This document shows positions 20,114 to 28,055 of a stretch of DNA of 64,000 nucleotides, in pieces. The notes beneath the pieces are model-generated. The model ran no database searches. It was given only the letters and a program-made list of their open reading frames with translations, and was not told the origin of the DNA. Every line of letters starts with the position of its first letter. Within the stretch, counting starts at the first letter, position 1. A program made the position numbers and the translations under genes. This DNA is from Polaribacter atrinae (GTDB lineage Bacteria > Bacteroidota > Bacteroidia > Flavobacteriales > Flavobacteriaceae): NCBI RefSeq assembly GCF_038023995.1, contig NZ_CP150660.1, positions 3,780,501 through 3,844,500 on the forward strand, read 5' to 3'.

Positions 20114-21220
20114 ATGAGATATTCTAATCCAAAAATATTTATACCAAAAGCTAAGAATAAAAAAGGAGTATTAAAGCCAACAATAGCGGCTGGTAAATAT
20201 TGGTATGTGAAGTATTCTTATAGAAATCCAGAAACTGGACTTATGGAAATGTTCAGAATTAAAGAAGGGATTAATCGAATAGAAACCATTAAAGAACGCA
20301 CCAGAGCAATTAAAAATTTACGAACAGCAGTACAAAATCTTCTTGAACGCGGATACTCTCCTTTTGAGTACTTTCCTGAAAATGTTTTTATTCGATATTT
20401 GGAAACTTCAAACTTATATCATAAAAATATTAATGATATTACAAAAAGACACATTATACTATTTTTAAATAACCTTGGTAAAGATAAAAATAAACCTGTA
20501 AATCCAGCAACTAGAAATACGTATCGAAAAATAATAAGTAGTTTATTTAATCAATTGGTAGCAGATGATATTATCAATAAAAACTTTGTAGAAAGTATTC
20601 CTAAATTAGTCTCAAAGCCTAAAAAGAATATTCCATTTCGTAAAAAAGAAATGAAAACAATAAAAGAATATTTACTAGAACATGATCCTTATTTATATCT
20701 TTTTATAAAATTTGTAATGTATGGTTTCTTAAGACCTGTAGAAGTTTGTAGAATAAAAATAAAGGACATTAATATAGATCGTAATACCATTTCTGTGCAG
20801 AGTAAAACAGAAGACGCCACTGCAAATACCGTTTTCCTTACAAAACAGTTAAAGGATACCATTACTGAAATGGAAATTCAAAAATTTAATTCTGAATTTC
20901 ACTTATTTAGTTCAAAATTAAAACCTTCTATTTGGGTTGCTGACGATACTGTAAAAAGAACATATTTTGGTAGACGTTTTGCTAAAGTAAAAAAAGCACT
21001 AAGTTTTGATGAAAATTATGGTATTTATTCTTTTAGACACACCGCAGCCATAGATATTTTTACAACCTATAAGCAACAAGGATTAACCGATTTAGAAGCT
21101 AAGCATAAAATGTTACCAATTACAAGGCACAAAAGTATTGATAGCTTAAATAAGTACCTACGTGATATTGGAGCTTCTTTACCTAAAGACTATTCCGATG
21201 ATTATAGTTTAGATTTTTAA
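20114..21220 (+). CDS. Tyrosine recombinase (phage/ICE-type integrase)
   Basis: A 368-aa tyrosine recombinase. It has an N-terminal arm/SAM-like DNA-binding domain (about 80-190) and a C-terminal catalytic domain with Arg in YGFLRPVEVCRIKI, the His-x-x-Arg region as YSFRHTAAIDIF, the second His in TRHKSID, and the nucleophile Tyr in SLNKYLRD. It lies directly downstream of tRNA-Leu, the usual place for an island integrase. Upstream (20077-20101) a TCGTACCAGT word occurs twice, possibly an arm-type site. I see no IntI-specific extra helix, so it is not an obvious candidate for mobilising the cassette array further right. Confidence 0.9.
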   Translation: MRYSNPKIFIPKAKNKKGVLKPTIAAGKYWYVKYSYRNPETGLMEMFRIKEGINRIETIKERTRAIKNLRTAVQNLLERGYSPFEYFPENVFIRYLETSNLYHKNINDITKRHIILFLNNLGKDKNKPVNPATRNTYRKIISSLFNQLVADDIINKNFVESIPKLVSKPKKNIPFRKKEMKTIKEYLLEHDPYLYLFIKFVMYGFLRPVEVCRIKIKDINIDRNTISVQSKTEDATANTVFLTKQLKDTITEMEIQKFNSEFHLFSSKLKPSIWVADDTVKRTYFGRRFAKVKKALSFDENYGIYSFRHTAAIDIFTTYKQQGLTDLEAKHKMLPITRHKSIDSLNKYLRDIGASLPKDYSDDYSLDF

Positions 21221-21350
21221 TACAATCTATGAAGATCTTAAACTTTATGTTTTTGAAACACTATTAGGTAAATTACTTTAAACACGTTTTTTAAATGTTC
21301 TAATTTTAATTAGGGACAACCACAGGTTGTAAGACTATTCATTTTTATTA

Positions 21351-21725
21351 TTACACAATCAATCCATTCTCCCAAAATGCCAAAATAACATCCATTTGAG
21401 AATTAGACCTTTTATCTCTAAGTTCTAATTGCTCCCACAATTCTTTTGGTGAAAACCTCGTTTGCCTATTTTGTTTTAAAATGGCTATAGCTTTTAAAGC
21501 ATACTCTTTATTTTTAAGAGACTTTGTATAATTTCCTTTGGGTATTCCCTTCACTAAACCTTCCTCGCACAAACCTAAAAAAGTGCCTTTAGGACAACTT
21601 TTTTCTTGTGAACTTTTAGAGTTAGGAAAAACTTCTTTTACAGATCTTGACCATATTTCTATTATAGAATAGGTGTCTTTAAAATTTTGTGCACTTTTTA
21701 GGGCTGTTAATGCATATTTATTCAT
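21351..21725 (-). CDS. DUF6979-like small protein
   Basis: A 124-aa cytosolic protein. I recognise a conserved core CPKGTFLGLCEEGLVKGIPKGNYTKS and the closing SQMDVILAFWENGLIV, shared with a family I believe is DUF6979; function is unknown. It is predicted helical with a winged-helix flavour (RFSPKELWEQLEL). It lies between the integrase and the GIY-YIG gene, within the accessory segment. Confidence 0.55.
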   Translation of the reverse strand: MNKYALTALKSAQNFKDTYSIIEIWSRSVKEVFPNSKSSQEKSCPKGTFLGLCEEGLVKGIPKGNYTKSLKNKEYALKAIAILKQNRQTRFSPKELWEQLELRDKRSNSQMDVILAFWENGLIV

Positions 21726-21782
21726 AATGAGTTTTTAATTAATTATTATTTTACCATACCATTTAACTACTAAAATAAAGAG

Positions 21783-22214
21783 TTAATTAATAGAATATTT
21801 ACTTTTTTTATTATCAATTGGCTGAACATTGTAAATTAAAAATTCTTCCAAAGCTAAACGCTCAAACCAAGTTTCTGTAGGAACAGCTATTGAGCAAACG
21901 TATCTTGGTGTTTTATTCCATTTATGAATAATTTTACAAGATTTGTCTTCTGAAAATTGGAAATAGTTACTTAGTCTATTACCAATGTTTGAAGATTCAC
22001 CTATATAAATTACATTTTTATCCTTATCCATAATTAGATAAATTCCGTATCTACCAATGTTCGGCCATTCATTAAACCATCCATAAGTGTCTTTACTTTC
22101 AGGAAATAGGTCATAAATATCACTAATTTCAAATTCCCCAAGATTTTTACCTCTGTATTTTACAGCATATTCATTTACAAGTTCTAATACCTTATTTAAT
22201 TGTGTTTTATCCAT
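21783..22214 (-). CDS. GIY-YIG nuclease family protein
   Basis: A 143-aa protein with the GIY-YIG core GIYLIMDKDKNVIYIGESSNIGNRLSNYF and a downstream Glu in TETWFERLALEEFLI. Such domains are Mg-dependent nucleases in DNA repair, homing or restriction. The short length means a minimal nuclease with an N-terminal extension of about 60 residues. The context is a decayed type I restriction locus; it sits immediately next to a duplicated hsdS 3' fragment, so it may have arrived with a rearrangement. Confidence 0.75.
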   Translation of the reverse strand: MDKTQLNKVLELVNEYAVKYRGKNLGEFEISDIYDLFPESKDTYGWFNEWPNIGRYGIYLIMDKDKNVIYIGESSNIGNRLSNYFQFSEDKSCKIIHKWNKTPRYVCSIAVPTETWFERLALEEFLIYNVQPIDNKKSKYSIN

Positions 22215-22232
22215 AACAATTTGTTTTTATTT

Positions 22233-22321
22233 CTACTTTTTCATTTCATATTCCTCTCCATCCTCAGCAACCAAACCCAACTTCTTATTCTGTATGACCA
22301 ACAGAAACTTAGCTAATTCTT
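22233..22321 (-). pseudogene. hsdS: Second, truncated hsdS 3' end
   Basis: Read on the minus strand this stretch encodes ...LGLVAEDGEEYEMKK and a stop, paralogous to the C-terminus of the intact hsdS (GLGLVAEGGEEYKKSLKKK) about 400 bp away. An in-frame stop lies just upstream, so only about 28 codons remain. It shows that hsdS was partly duplicated or that the genes at 21.8-22.6 kb were inserted by recombination between hsdS ends. Confidence 0.7.
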
Positions 22322-22349
22322 AAAATATATAATCTCTTAATTTTTTAAT

Positions 22350-22634
22350 TTACGGACAGGTCCAACATTGACTCCCAAAGCTTTTATTAACTGCTTCCTG
22401 AGCAGAATAATACGCATTTGAAGCATTTTCTGAAGCTTCTTCTGCAGAATCTGCTGCATTACTTGCATAATATGCCGCTTTTTCAGCTTCTTCGTATGCT
22501 CTTCTAGCTTCATAACTTGCGCTGTTTGCCGCATCAATAGCTTCTTCCATTTTAATTTGTAATAAAATATTATTTGCAATTAACACAACAATAACTATTA
22601 TTAATAGGCTTTTATAATTCAAGTACTTTTTCAT
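22350..22634 (-). CDS. Small membrane-anchored alanine-rich coiled-coil protein
   Basis: A 94-aa protein with one N-terminal transmembrane helix (LLIIVIVVLIANNILL) followed by a highly regular Ala/Glu/Ser helix with heptad-like spacing (ANSASYEARRAYEEAEKAA, ASNAADSAEEASENASNA) and a C-terminal CWTCP. No family is recognised. Its start is three nucleotides from the hsdS stop, so it is probably co-transcribed with the restriction genes. Confidence 0.55.
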   Translation of the reverse strand: MKKYLNYKSLLIIVIVVLIANNILLQIKMEEAIDAANSASYEARRAYEEAEKAAYYASNAADSAEEASENASNAYYSAQEAVNKSFGSQCWTCP

Positions 22635-22637
22635 AGC

Positions 22638-24017
22638 TTACTTTTTTTTTAAACTTTTTTTATATTCCTCTCCACCCTCAGCAACCAACCCCAAACCATT
22701 GTTTTCATTCTGATTATAAGATTGCTTCGTGCCTCGCAATGACGCACTACCAACACTAACCTGTCCATTCATTAACATAGGCAACAACCAATCTCTTAAT
22801 TCGGATAGTTTTTGGGTTTCCTCGTTAAGTTTTACTTGTTTATTTAAAATTGGTTTTATGATCTTATCTATTTCATTAATTAAATCTATTTGAGGAATTA
22901 CAATTCTACTTTGTTTTAAATGCTCTTGCGTAATGTGACCCATTGTAGTTTTTCTCAATTCAGCTTGCATTTTAAAATGTTGTAAGTAATTAAGTAATTC
23001 AAAGTAGTAATATGATTTAGGAAATTTTTCAGATGTAACTTTAAAAATATGTTGATTTAAAGCTCCTTCTCCTCCAGACCACTGAATAACTTCAAGTGAT
23101 GCCGACCAAGAAAATAATATATCTCCATTAAAAATTTTAATTTTATCAGGTACATCAGGTCTAACCTTTTCAGTTTTCTCTGAAAAACCTTCCTTCATAT
23201 CTTTAATTTTGATAACTCTTAAAAACTCATCATTAATTGGTCTATATTTTTGACAAGCCAAACCATTTTGGAAATTTGCAATATCTAACAATGTTCCTAT
23301 TTCCCAACCTTCAGGAATCTCTCGCTTCAATTCTTCATTAAAAACCATTTTCCCTCCAGAAGATTTATAAGGTTTTCCTGCCTGTCCTGAGCTTGTCGAA
23401 GGGTCAGGAAAATCGAACTGTACAAACCAATAATCATAGAGCGTTTTTGCCATCGCTTCTAATTCTTGGTTTATTTTATTGTTGATTTCTATTTTGGAAT
23501 CTAAATCTGAAAGTACTTTTGCTATTTGTTTTTGTAATATTAAAGATCTGTATGGAAATTCTAATAACCTAAAATTAGTTGTTGCTTGCGCTAGAGCAGG
23601 AACACCAACGTGGCTTTTAAAAGATAATAATCTTTTCTGGCCTTCATTTGTATGAAAATAATAAGTAAAATAAATTGGATCAACTAAATCTTTCTTTAAG
23701 GTAACCCTAAATTGGCTTTGTGATATAATGTAATTATCATACGTCGAATCTTCAGGAATGTATGAAATTTGACCTAATGTTCCTCGATGTGTAATTACAA
23801 TATCTCCTCTTTTTGTATTTGCTTTTTTTAAAAACTTTGCGTTTTCTTCTGAAACATATCTAAACGATTCTTCTGTGAGTTTTACACCACTAATATTAGA
23901 ACCATTTAAAACAGGAACTCCATCATCAATAAAACTATCAACCTTAATATCAGAACCAAAAGGACCCATAGTAATTTCGTGAATCAAATCCTTCATTAAA
24001 ACCATCTTTCTATTCAT
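22638..24017 (-). CDS. hsdS: Type I restriction-modification specificity subunit HsdS
   Basis: A 459-aa HsdS with two target-recognition domains. The first starts near EITMGPFGSDIKVDSF and the second near GWEIGTLLDIANFQNGLACQ; the conserved helical spacers are LQKQIAKVLSDLDSKIEINNKINQELEAMAKTLYDYWFVQFDF and LINEIDKIIKPILNKQVKLNEE. HsdS fixes the DNA target of the HsdM/HsdR complex. It overlaps the hsdM stop by 8 nt. Oddly, two dispersed-repeat sequences are inserted in frame, one encoding DPSTSSGQAGKP between the spacer and TRD2 and one encoding ASLRGTKQS near the C-terminus. Confidence 0.9.
   Translation of the reverse strand: MNRKMVLMKDLIHEITMGPFGSDIKVDSFIDDGVPVLNGSNISGVKLTEESFRYVSEENAKFLKKANTKRGDIVITHRGTLGQISYIPEDSTYDNYIISQSQFRVTLKKDLVDPIYFTYYFHTNEGQKRLLSFKSHVGVPALAQATTNFRLLEFPYRSLILQKQIAKVLSDLDSKIEINNKINQELEAMAKTLYDYWFVQFDFPDPSTSSGQAGKPYKSSGGKMVFNEELKREIPEGWEIGTLLDIANFQNGLACQKYRPINDEFLRVIKIKDMKEGFSEKTEKVRPDVPDKIKIFNGDILFSWSASLEVIQWSGGEGALNQHIFKVTSEKFPKSYYYFELLNYLQHFKMQAELRKTTMGHITQEHLKQSRIVIPQIDLINEIDKIIKPILNKQVKLNEETQKLSELRDWLLPMLMNGQVSVGSASLRGTKQSYNQNENNGLGLVAEGGEEYKKSLKKK
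22721..22744. repeat. Dispersed repeat inside hsdS (encodes ASLRGTKQS)
   Basis: The word ATTGCTTCGTGCCTCGCAAT followed by GACG is a palindromic dispersed element known from many bacterial genomes. Translated it yields the familiar ASLRGTKQS peptide, here in frame near the HsdS C-terminus. Confidence 0.6.
23381..23408. repeat. Dispersed repeat inside hsdS (encodes STSSGQA)
   Basis: The sequence contains CCTGAGCTTGTCGAAGGG, flanked by CCTGT and TCAGG. This is a widespread palindromic repeat, here in frame in the linker between the two recognition domains. Confidence 0.65.
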
Positions 24018-25637
24018 AGTGCAAGTTTTTTAAATTCTTCTGAATCTCTTTTTCTAAACTTTTAGATTCAGAAAATAAACTTTCTAAATTGCTTTCAAAG
24101 GTTTTCATTTTAGAAGTAAACTCATCCGCAGAAATGTCTACATACTCAATTTTAACCTCAAAATATTGTCCTGCACTTAAACTGTAGTTTTTAGCTTTTA
24201 TCTCATCATAAGAAACTACTACAGAAAAATCTTCTTTTGCTTCTTTTGCATTAAAAACATCAATAATTTGTTGTTCTTCAGCATCACTTAAAACTGTTTT
24301 CTGGTTTTTACCGTCTTTAACTTTGGTTCCTAAATTAGAAGCATCCACCAACACCACATCTTTGGTATTTGCTTTGTCTAAAAACAAAATACTAACGTTG
24401 GTACCCGTAGTTGCAAAAATATTAGAAGGCATAGAAACAACTCCTGCCAACATTTTACTTTCCACTAATTTCTGGCGTATTTTTTTATCAATGCCACTTT
24501 GTGCCGTAATAAAACCTGTTGGTACCACAATTGCAGCTTTACCTGTTTCTGGGGTTAAAGAATGCATAATATGTTGTATAAACAACAAATAAATTGCCAT
24601 TGAGTCTTTCTTTGATTTCGGAATATTTGGGATTCCTGCAAAAAAGCGTTCTTTATTGGCTTTGTTATCTAAAGCTACGCTGTAATCAGAAAAATCTAAT
24701 TTAAATGGCGGATTCGAAACAATATAATCAAACTGTGCTAATTGTCCGTTTTCTTGTTTATGATACGGACTTAAAATGGTATTCCCTTGTATAATATTTT
24801 GGATAGAATGTACGAGGTTGTTTAAAATTAAATTTAAACGCAACAAGGCAGAAGATTTCTGAGAAATATCTTGCGAGTAAATAGTACATTTTTCTTCGCC
24901 GATGGCGTATGCAATATTCATTAACAACGTACCAGAACCTGCACTTGGGTCGTAACACGTGGCATTGTTTACATTTTTGTCTGTTACCAAACAGGCTGCC
25001 ATAATTTTTGCAACTGCGTGTGGTGTAAAGTATTCGGCATATTTACCACCTGAATTGGTGTTGTAATCTTTAATTAAGTACTCGAAAATAGTAGCGAAAA
25101 AATCGAACTTCTCTTCAAAAATTTGCTCAAAACTAAAACTGACTAATTTATTTACCAAGGCTTTGCAAAAAGCGTCTCTATTGTCTGTTACATATTTGCT
25201 AATATTCTCGAACAACACAATACGTTCTCCTCCTTGTGTTAATACAGAGAAAATATCATTATTTGCTCTGGCAACATCTAATAAGGTTTCATCAAAAATA
25301 TCTGCAAACTTATCTTTGTTTTGTTGCTCGAACAAACGAGATAGTAAATTTTTTGGTGCAATTAAAGCCGTATTCTGGCTAATTTGCATGGTTAATAATT
25401 CTAAATCATCATCAGAAAAAGCTTTTAAAGCATCATCTATATTTTCTGCTTCGGCTAATGTTGGTTCTATTTTTTTAAGTTCATATACATATTTATCATT
25501 CAGGAATTTATATAAAAAACTTGCGTGATAATCTTAAATTCGTTTCCATCATTCCCTAAACCATAATTAGCACAAACGCTTTTTAAATCGTCTATTAATG
25601 CTTTGGTTTTGGTTTCAAATTGTTGTGTTTTTGTCAT
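24010..25637 (-). pseudogene. hsdM: Type I methyltransferase subunit HsdM, frameshifted near the N-terminus
   Basis: The catalytic part is intact: SAM motif I DPSAGSGTLLMN and the N6-adenine motif NPPF. An ATG at 25637 opens an N-terminal segment (MTKTQQFETKTKALIDDL ... GNEFKIITQVFY) that belongs to HsdM, but the frame breaks at about 25508-25514. There the sequence reads TTTATATAAATTC where TTTATAAATTC would restore the family motif VFYKFLNDKY. An extra TA dinucleotide shifts the frame. The longest uninterrupted ORF starts only at 25389 and lacks about 83 N-terminal residues. No hsdR is nearby, so the system appears decayed or phase-switched off. A sequencing error is possible. Confidence 0.8.
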
Positions 25638-25734
25638 AAATAATTAATTATAAATTTTCAATTACGAAATATTTTGTGTTCACTTTTGATTCTATTTTTT
25701 TTGATGTAAAACGATGCTTTATATTGAAAAAACT

Positions 25735-25851
25735 TCTCGATACAATTCCGTGAAAAACGGAATTACTCGAAGTGACAGTATGTTTTTACTCATGCTTTAT
25801 TACTAATGTCATATCGAGTGAAATTCTTTTTTCAAGAATTCTGTATCGAGA
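25735..25851. repeat. Long imperfect palindrome (dispersed-element type)
   Basis: Outer arms TCTCGATACA and TGTATCGAGA pair perfectly. Inside are hairpins ATTCCG/CGGAAT and ATTCTT/AAGAAT and a second pairing ACTCGA/TCGAGT. It lies between rhuM and hsdM and looks like a flavobacterial REP-like element; it may also act as terminator for rhuM. Confidence 0.55.
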
Positions 25852-25862
25852 TATTTTTAGGA

Positions 25863-26840
25863 TTATTTCATTTTACTTCTATTTAACACGCTAATAACTA
25901 AACGTGTTACTGTTTGCATTTCTTCTGGCTTACTAGAAGCTATAAAAAGCGTTAAACTCGCTAAAGTGTCGTTGCTAATTATGGGTTGATTATCACTATT
26001 AAAAAGCAGATTGTTTTGTTGTAAAAACTTTAAAAAGCAAGCTGCTGCAATCCGTTTATTTCCATCTACAAACGAATGGTTTTTTACTACAAAATATAAA
26101 AGCATGGTTGCTTTTTCTTCTATGGATGGATAAAAATCGTCTTCTCCAAACCCTTTTGCTATTTGAGCAACAGAACTTTCAAAACTTTTATCTTTTTCTT
26201 TTCCAAAAACATCCGAATCAAATTCGGTAAGCATTTGGTTAATTAATTCTTGATACTCATGTAAACTAGGGTAATTTGCTTCTTTGGTAGTTAACCCTTT
26301 TGCATCTAATTGTTCGTGATCATAATCATCTAACAAGCTTAAACCTTTCGAAAAAAGGGTAAGCCATTGGTTGTTTGCTGTTTTTTCTTCAATAGCTCTA
26401 CTTAAAATCTGAATACCACTTTTTAATATTTTTACTTCTTGCTCTTTTTGTTCTAAACGTTTTTGATTAATAGCATAACCTTGTACTAAATAATCTTTTA
26501 AAATACTGTTTGCCCATATTCTAAACTGTGTTCCTCTTAATGAGTTTACACGATAACCAACAGAAATTATAACGTCTAGATTATAATGAATTCTGTTTCT
26601 AGTTACTAATCTATTACCTTCTTGTTGAACTGTTCGGAATTTCCGAACAGTTGCCGATTTAGATAATTCTCCAGAAGAAAAAATATGTTTTATATGCTCG
26701 CTAATATTAGCTTTACTTGAATTAAAAACCGCTACAATTTGAGACTGCGTTAACCAAATGGTATCATCTTGAAGGTTAACTTGTAGCTGAGTCGTTCCAT
26801 CTTCAGATTGATATATAACTATTTGATTTTGTTCTTTCAT
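25863..26840 (-). CDS. RhuM family protein with Fic/Doc domain
   Basis: A 325-aa protein. The N-terminal two thirds match the RhuM (virulence protein) family: DDTIWLTQSQIVAVFNSSKANISEHI, RNRIHYNLDVIISVGYRVNS and FRIWANSILKDYLVQGYAIN. The C-terminus carries a Fic motif, HSFVDGNKRIAAACFLKFL (HxFxDGNKR), which in active Fic enzymes AMPylates or phosphorylates proteins. RhuM genes are frequently embedded in type I restriction operons of Bacteroidota, as here between hsdM and a possible gene remnant. It may act as toxin or regulator; the role is inference. Confidence 0.82.
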   Translation of the reverse strand: MKEQNQIVIYQSEDGTTQLQVNLQDDTIWLTQSQIVAVFNSSKANISEHIKHIFSSGELSKSATVRKFRTVQQEGNRLVTRNRIHYNLDVIISVGYRVNSLRGTQFRIWANSILKDYLVQGYAINQKRLEQKEQEVKILKSGIQILSRAIEEKTANNQWLTLFSKGLSLLDDYDHEQLDAKGLTTKEANYPSLHEYQELINQMLTEFDSDVFGKEKDKSFESSVAQIAKGFGEDDFYPSIEEKATMLLYFVVKNHSFVDGNKRIAAACFLKFLQQNNLLFNSDNQPIISNDTLASLTLFIASSKPEEMQTVTRLVISVLNRSKMK

Positions 26841-26914
26841 TTAATCTTTTACTTTTCAACTATCGCATATTTTGCGACTGTTGATTCTAATTTACTTAAA
26901 AACTATGTACAAAT

Positions 26915-27043
26915 TTAAGCAACATTGCCATTATATTCATTAATATACTCTTTTACTAAAATGTTGTTAATGCGTTTTACATCTGTTGCATTGATGTTGA
27001 TGTTTTGTTTGTTTTTAAATTGATTAATTACCAAACGCATCAT
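26915..27043 (-). pseudogene. 42-codon remnant adjoining the CRISPR array
   Basis: The minus strand reads MMRLVINQFKNKQ...TDVKRINNILVKEYINEYNG... and stops at 26915. It begins two nucleotides from the first CRISPR repeat and looks like the C-terminal end of a larger protein cut off there. Position upstream of rhuM-hsdM-hsdS suggests a lost hsdR, but I cannot confirm this from sequence. A short genuine ORF is the alternative. Confidence 0.35.
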
Positions 27044-27044
27044 C

Positions 27045-27242
27045 CTTGTGATTGCTCACGTAAAAATACAATGTGAAATCAATTCACAACCAACATTAGG
27101 CGCACCAACAATAGGATAAACTTGTGATTGCTCACGTAAAAATACAATTTGAAATCAATTCACAACATTTGTTGAGGTGTTAACTAATTCACGTGCCTTG
27201 TGATTGCTCACGTAAAAATACAATTTGAAATCAATTCACAAC
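27045..27242. CRISPR. Orphan CRISPR array, three 46-nt repeats, two 30-nt spacers
   Basis: Repeats lie at 27045-27090, 27121-27166 and 27197-27242; spacers are exactly 30 nt each. On the minus strand the repeat begins GTTGTGAATTGATTTC and ends GAGCAATCACAAG. Length, the GTTGTG..CACAA ends and the 30-nt spacers are typical of type II-C (Cas9) arrays of Flavobacteriia. The first repeat carries one substitution (AATGTG for AATTTG), as terminal repeats often do. No cas gene or tracrRNA candidate is recognisable in the neighbouring segment, so the array would rely on Cas9 encoded elsewhere or is a relic. Confidence 0.88.
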
Positions 27243-27490
27243 AAGTCAAGAAGTTTTTTTATTGAATTTAGAAAAAAGATGGATAGAGAAATAAATAGTT
27301 TTTATTTTTTTTAATAAGTATATTGACACAAAGGCGTGCTATTTTGAACACTTATTATAATAATTAATAGCATTTAAGGAAGTTTGTATTGTTTTACTAT
27401 GATGATTAAAAAATATCCAATTGTTTTAGCTATGTTTTATCAAAACAAAAAAAGCTAAGATATAAATCTTGACTTTCCGTACTATACTTG
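27243..27490. other. Non-coding gap after the CRISPR array
   Basis: AT-rich. No ORF or RNA recognised. It could include a CRISPR leader, but orientation is undetermined. Confidence 0.35.
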
Positions 27491-27533
27491 TAGCGAGAAC
27501 GGGATTTGAACCCGTGACCTCAGGGTTATGAAT
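27491..27533 (-). other. 3' half of tRNA-Met (attachment-site scar)
   Basis: On the minus strand the sequence runs from the anticodon loop (TTCATAA, anticodon CAT) through the variable loop, a perfect T-arm (CGGGTTCAAATCCCG) and the acceptor strand TTCTCGC. The 5' half (acceptor, D-arm, 5' anticodon stem) is absent and replaced by unrelated sequence on the right. This is the classical footprint left at the distal end of an element integrated into a tRNA-Met gene by a tyrosine recombinase. By geometry the element would extend to the right, toward an intact tRNA-Met outside the window. Confidence 0.75.
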
Positions 27534-27680
27534 TCAGAAAATCATGAATCATATGCCTGAAATGGTGTTTTTTATGCTATAAATGTACTTAATCGTGTTC
27601 CAAAACGTGTTCAGTCTTTGTTCACTTTGTGAATAAATTTTATACAGTAAAAATACAATTTTTTGTTATTATAAAGTATA
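27534..27680. other. Element-end sequence beside the tRNA-Met scar
   Basis: Contains the word CGTGTTC twice (27594-27613) followed by TTTGTTCAC, resembling arm-type direct repeats of tyrosine-recombinase elements. No gene. It is cut on the right by an IS3-family copy. Confidence 0.35.
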
Positions 27681-27738
27681 TGGATTGTCTAGTTTAGATG
27701 TGACGAATTTTTACGGTCATAAATTATATATTTGAATT

Positions 27739-28020
27739 ATGGCAAAAAGATACGATAACGAATTAAAGGTTACAATAGTAGAACTATTGCAATCAGGAAT
27801 CAAGGCAAAACAAATTAGCGAGGACTATGGTGTTGCTCCCAGCCTTATAAGTCGTTGGAAAAAGGAATATTAGGCTAAATCTGGAGACTTTTCCAAGAAA
27901 AGGGAACTTACTAAAGAAGAGCAAGAACTTAAAGCGCTGCGTAAAGAATTACGTGATGTGAAAATGGAGCGTGATATTTTAAAAAAGGCAGTAAGCATCT
28001 TTTCCAAGAGCGACCAATAA
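27739..28020 (+). pseudogene. IS3 transposase OrfA with internal stop
   Basis: Corresponds codon for codon to the intact OrfA at 53989. The GAG codon of KDYEAK is TAG here (27871-27873), truncating the HTH protein after 44 residues. This copy is probably unable to transpose by itself. Confidence 0.9.
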
Positions 28021-28055
28021 AATATCAATTCATATTATCAAATGAAACAGATTTT

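Noticed and set aside
20114..21220. Tyrosine recombinase considered as the integron integrase of the cassette array
   Set aside because: It adjoins tRNA-Leu, is 9 kb from the array on the other side of the tRNA-Met scar, lies at the wrong end for the array polarity, and shows the layout of an island integrase without a visible IntI-specific insertion.
22337..22579. 80-codon ORF overlapping the alanine-rich membrane protein
   Set aside because: It is a frame-shadow of the repetitive gene at 22350-22634, which has the credible transmembrane and coiled-coil composition.
27121..27242. CRISPR repeats read as part of a protein-coding region
   Set aside because: Frames through the repeats contain stops, and the strict 46/30 spacing fits CRISPR.
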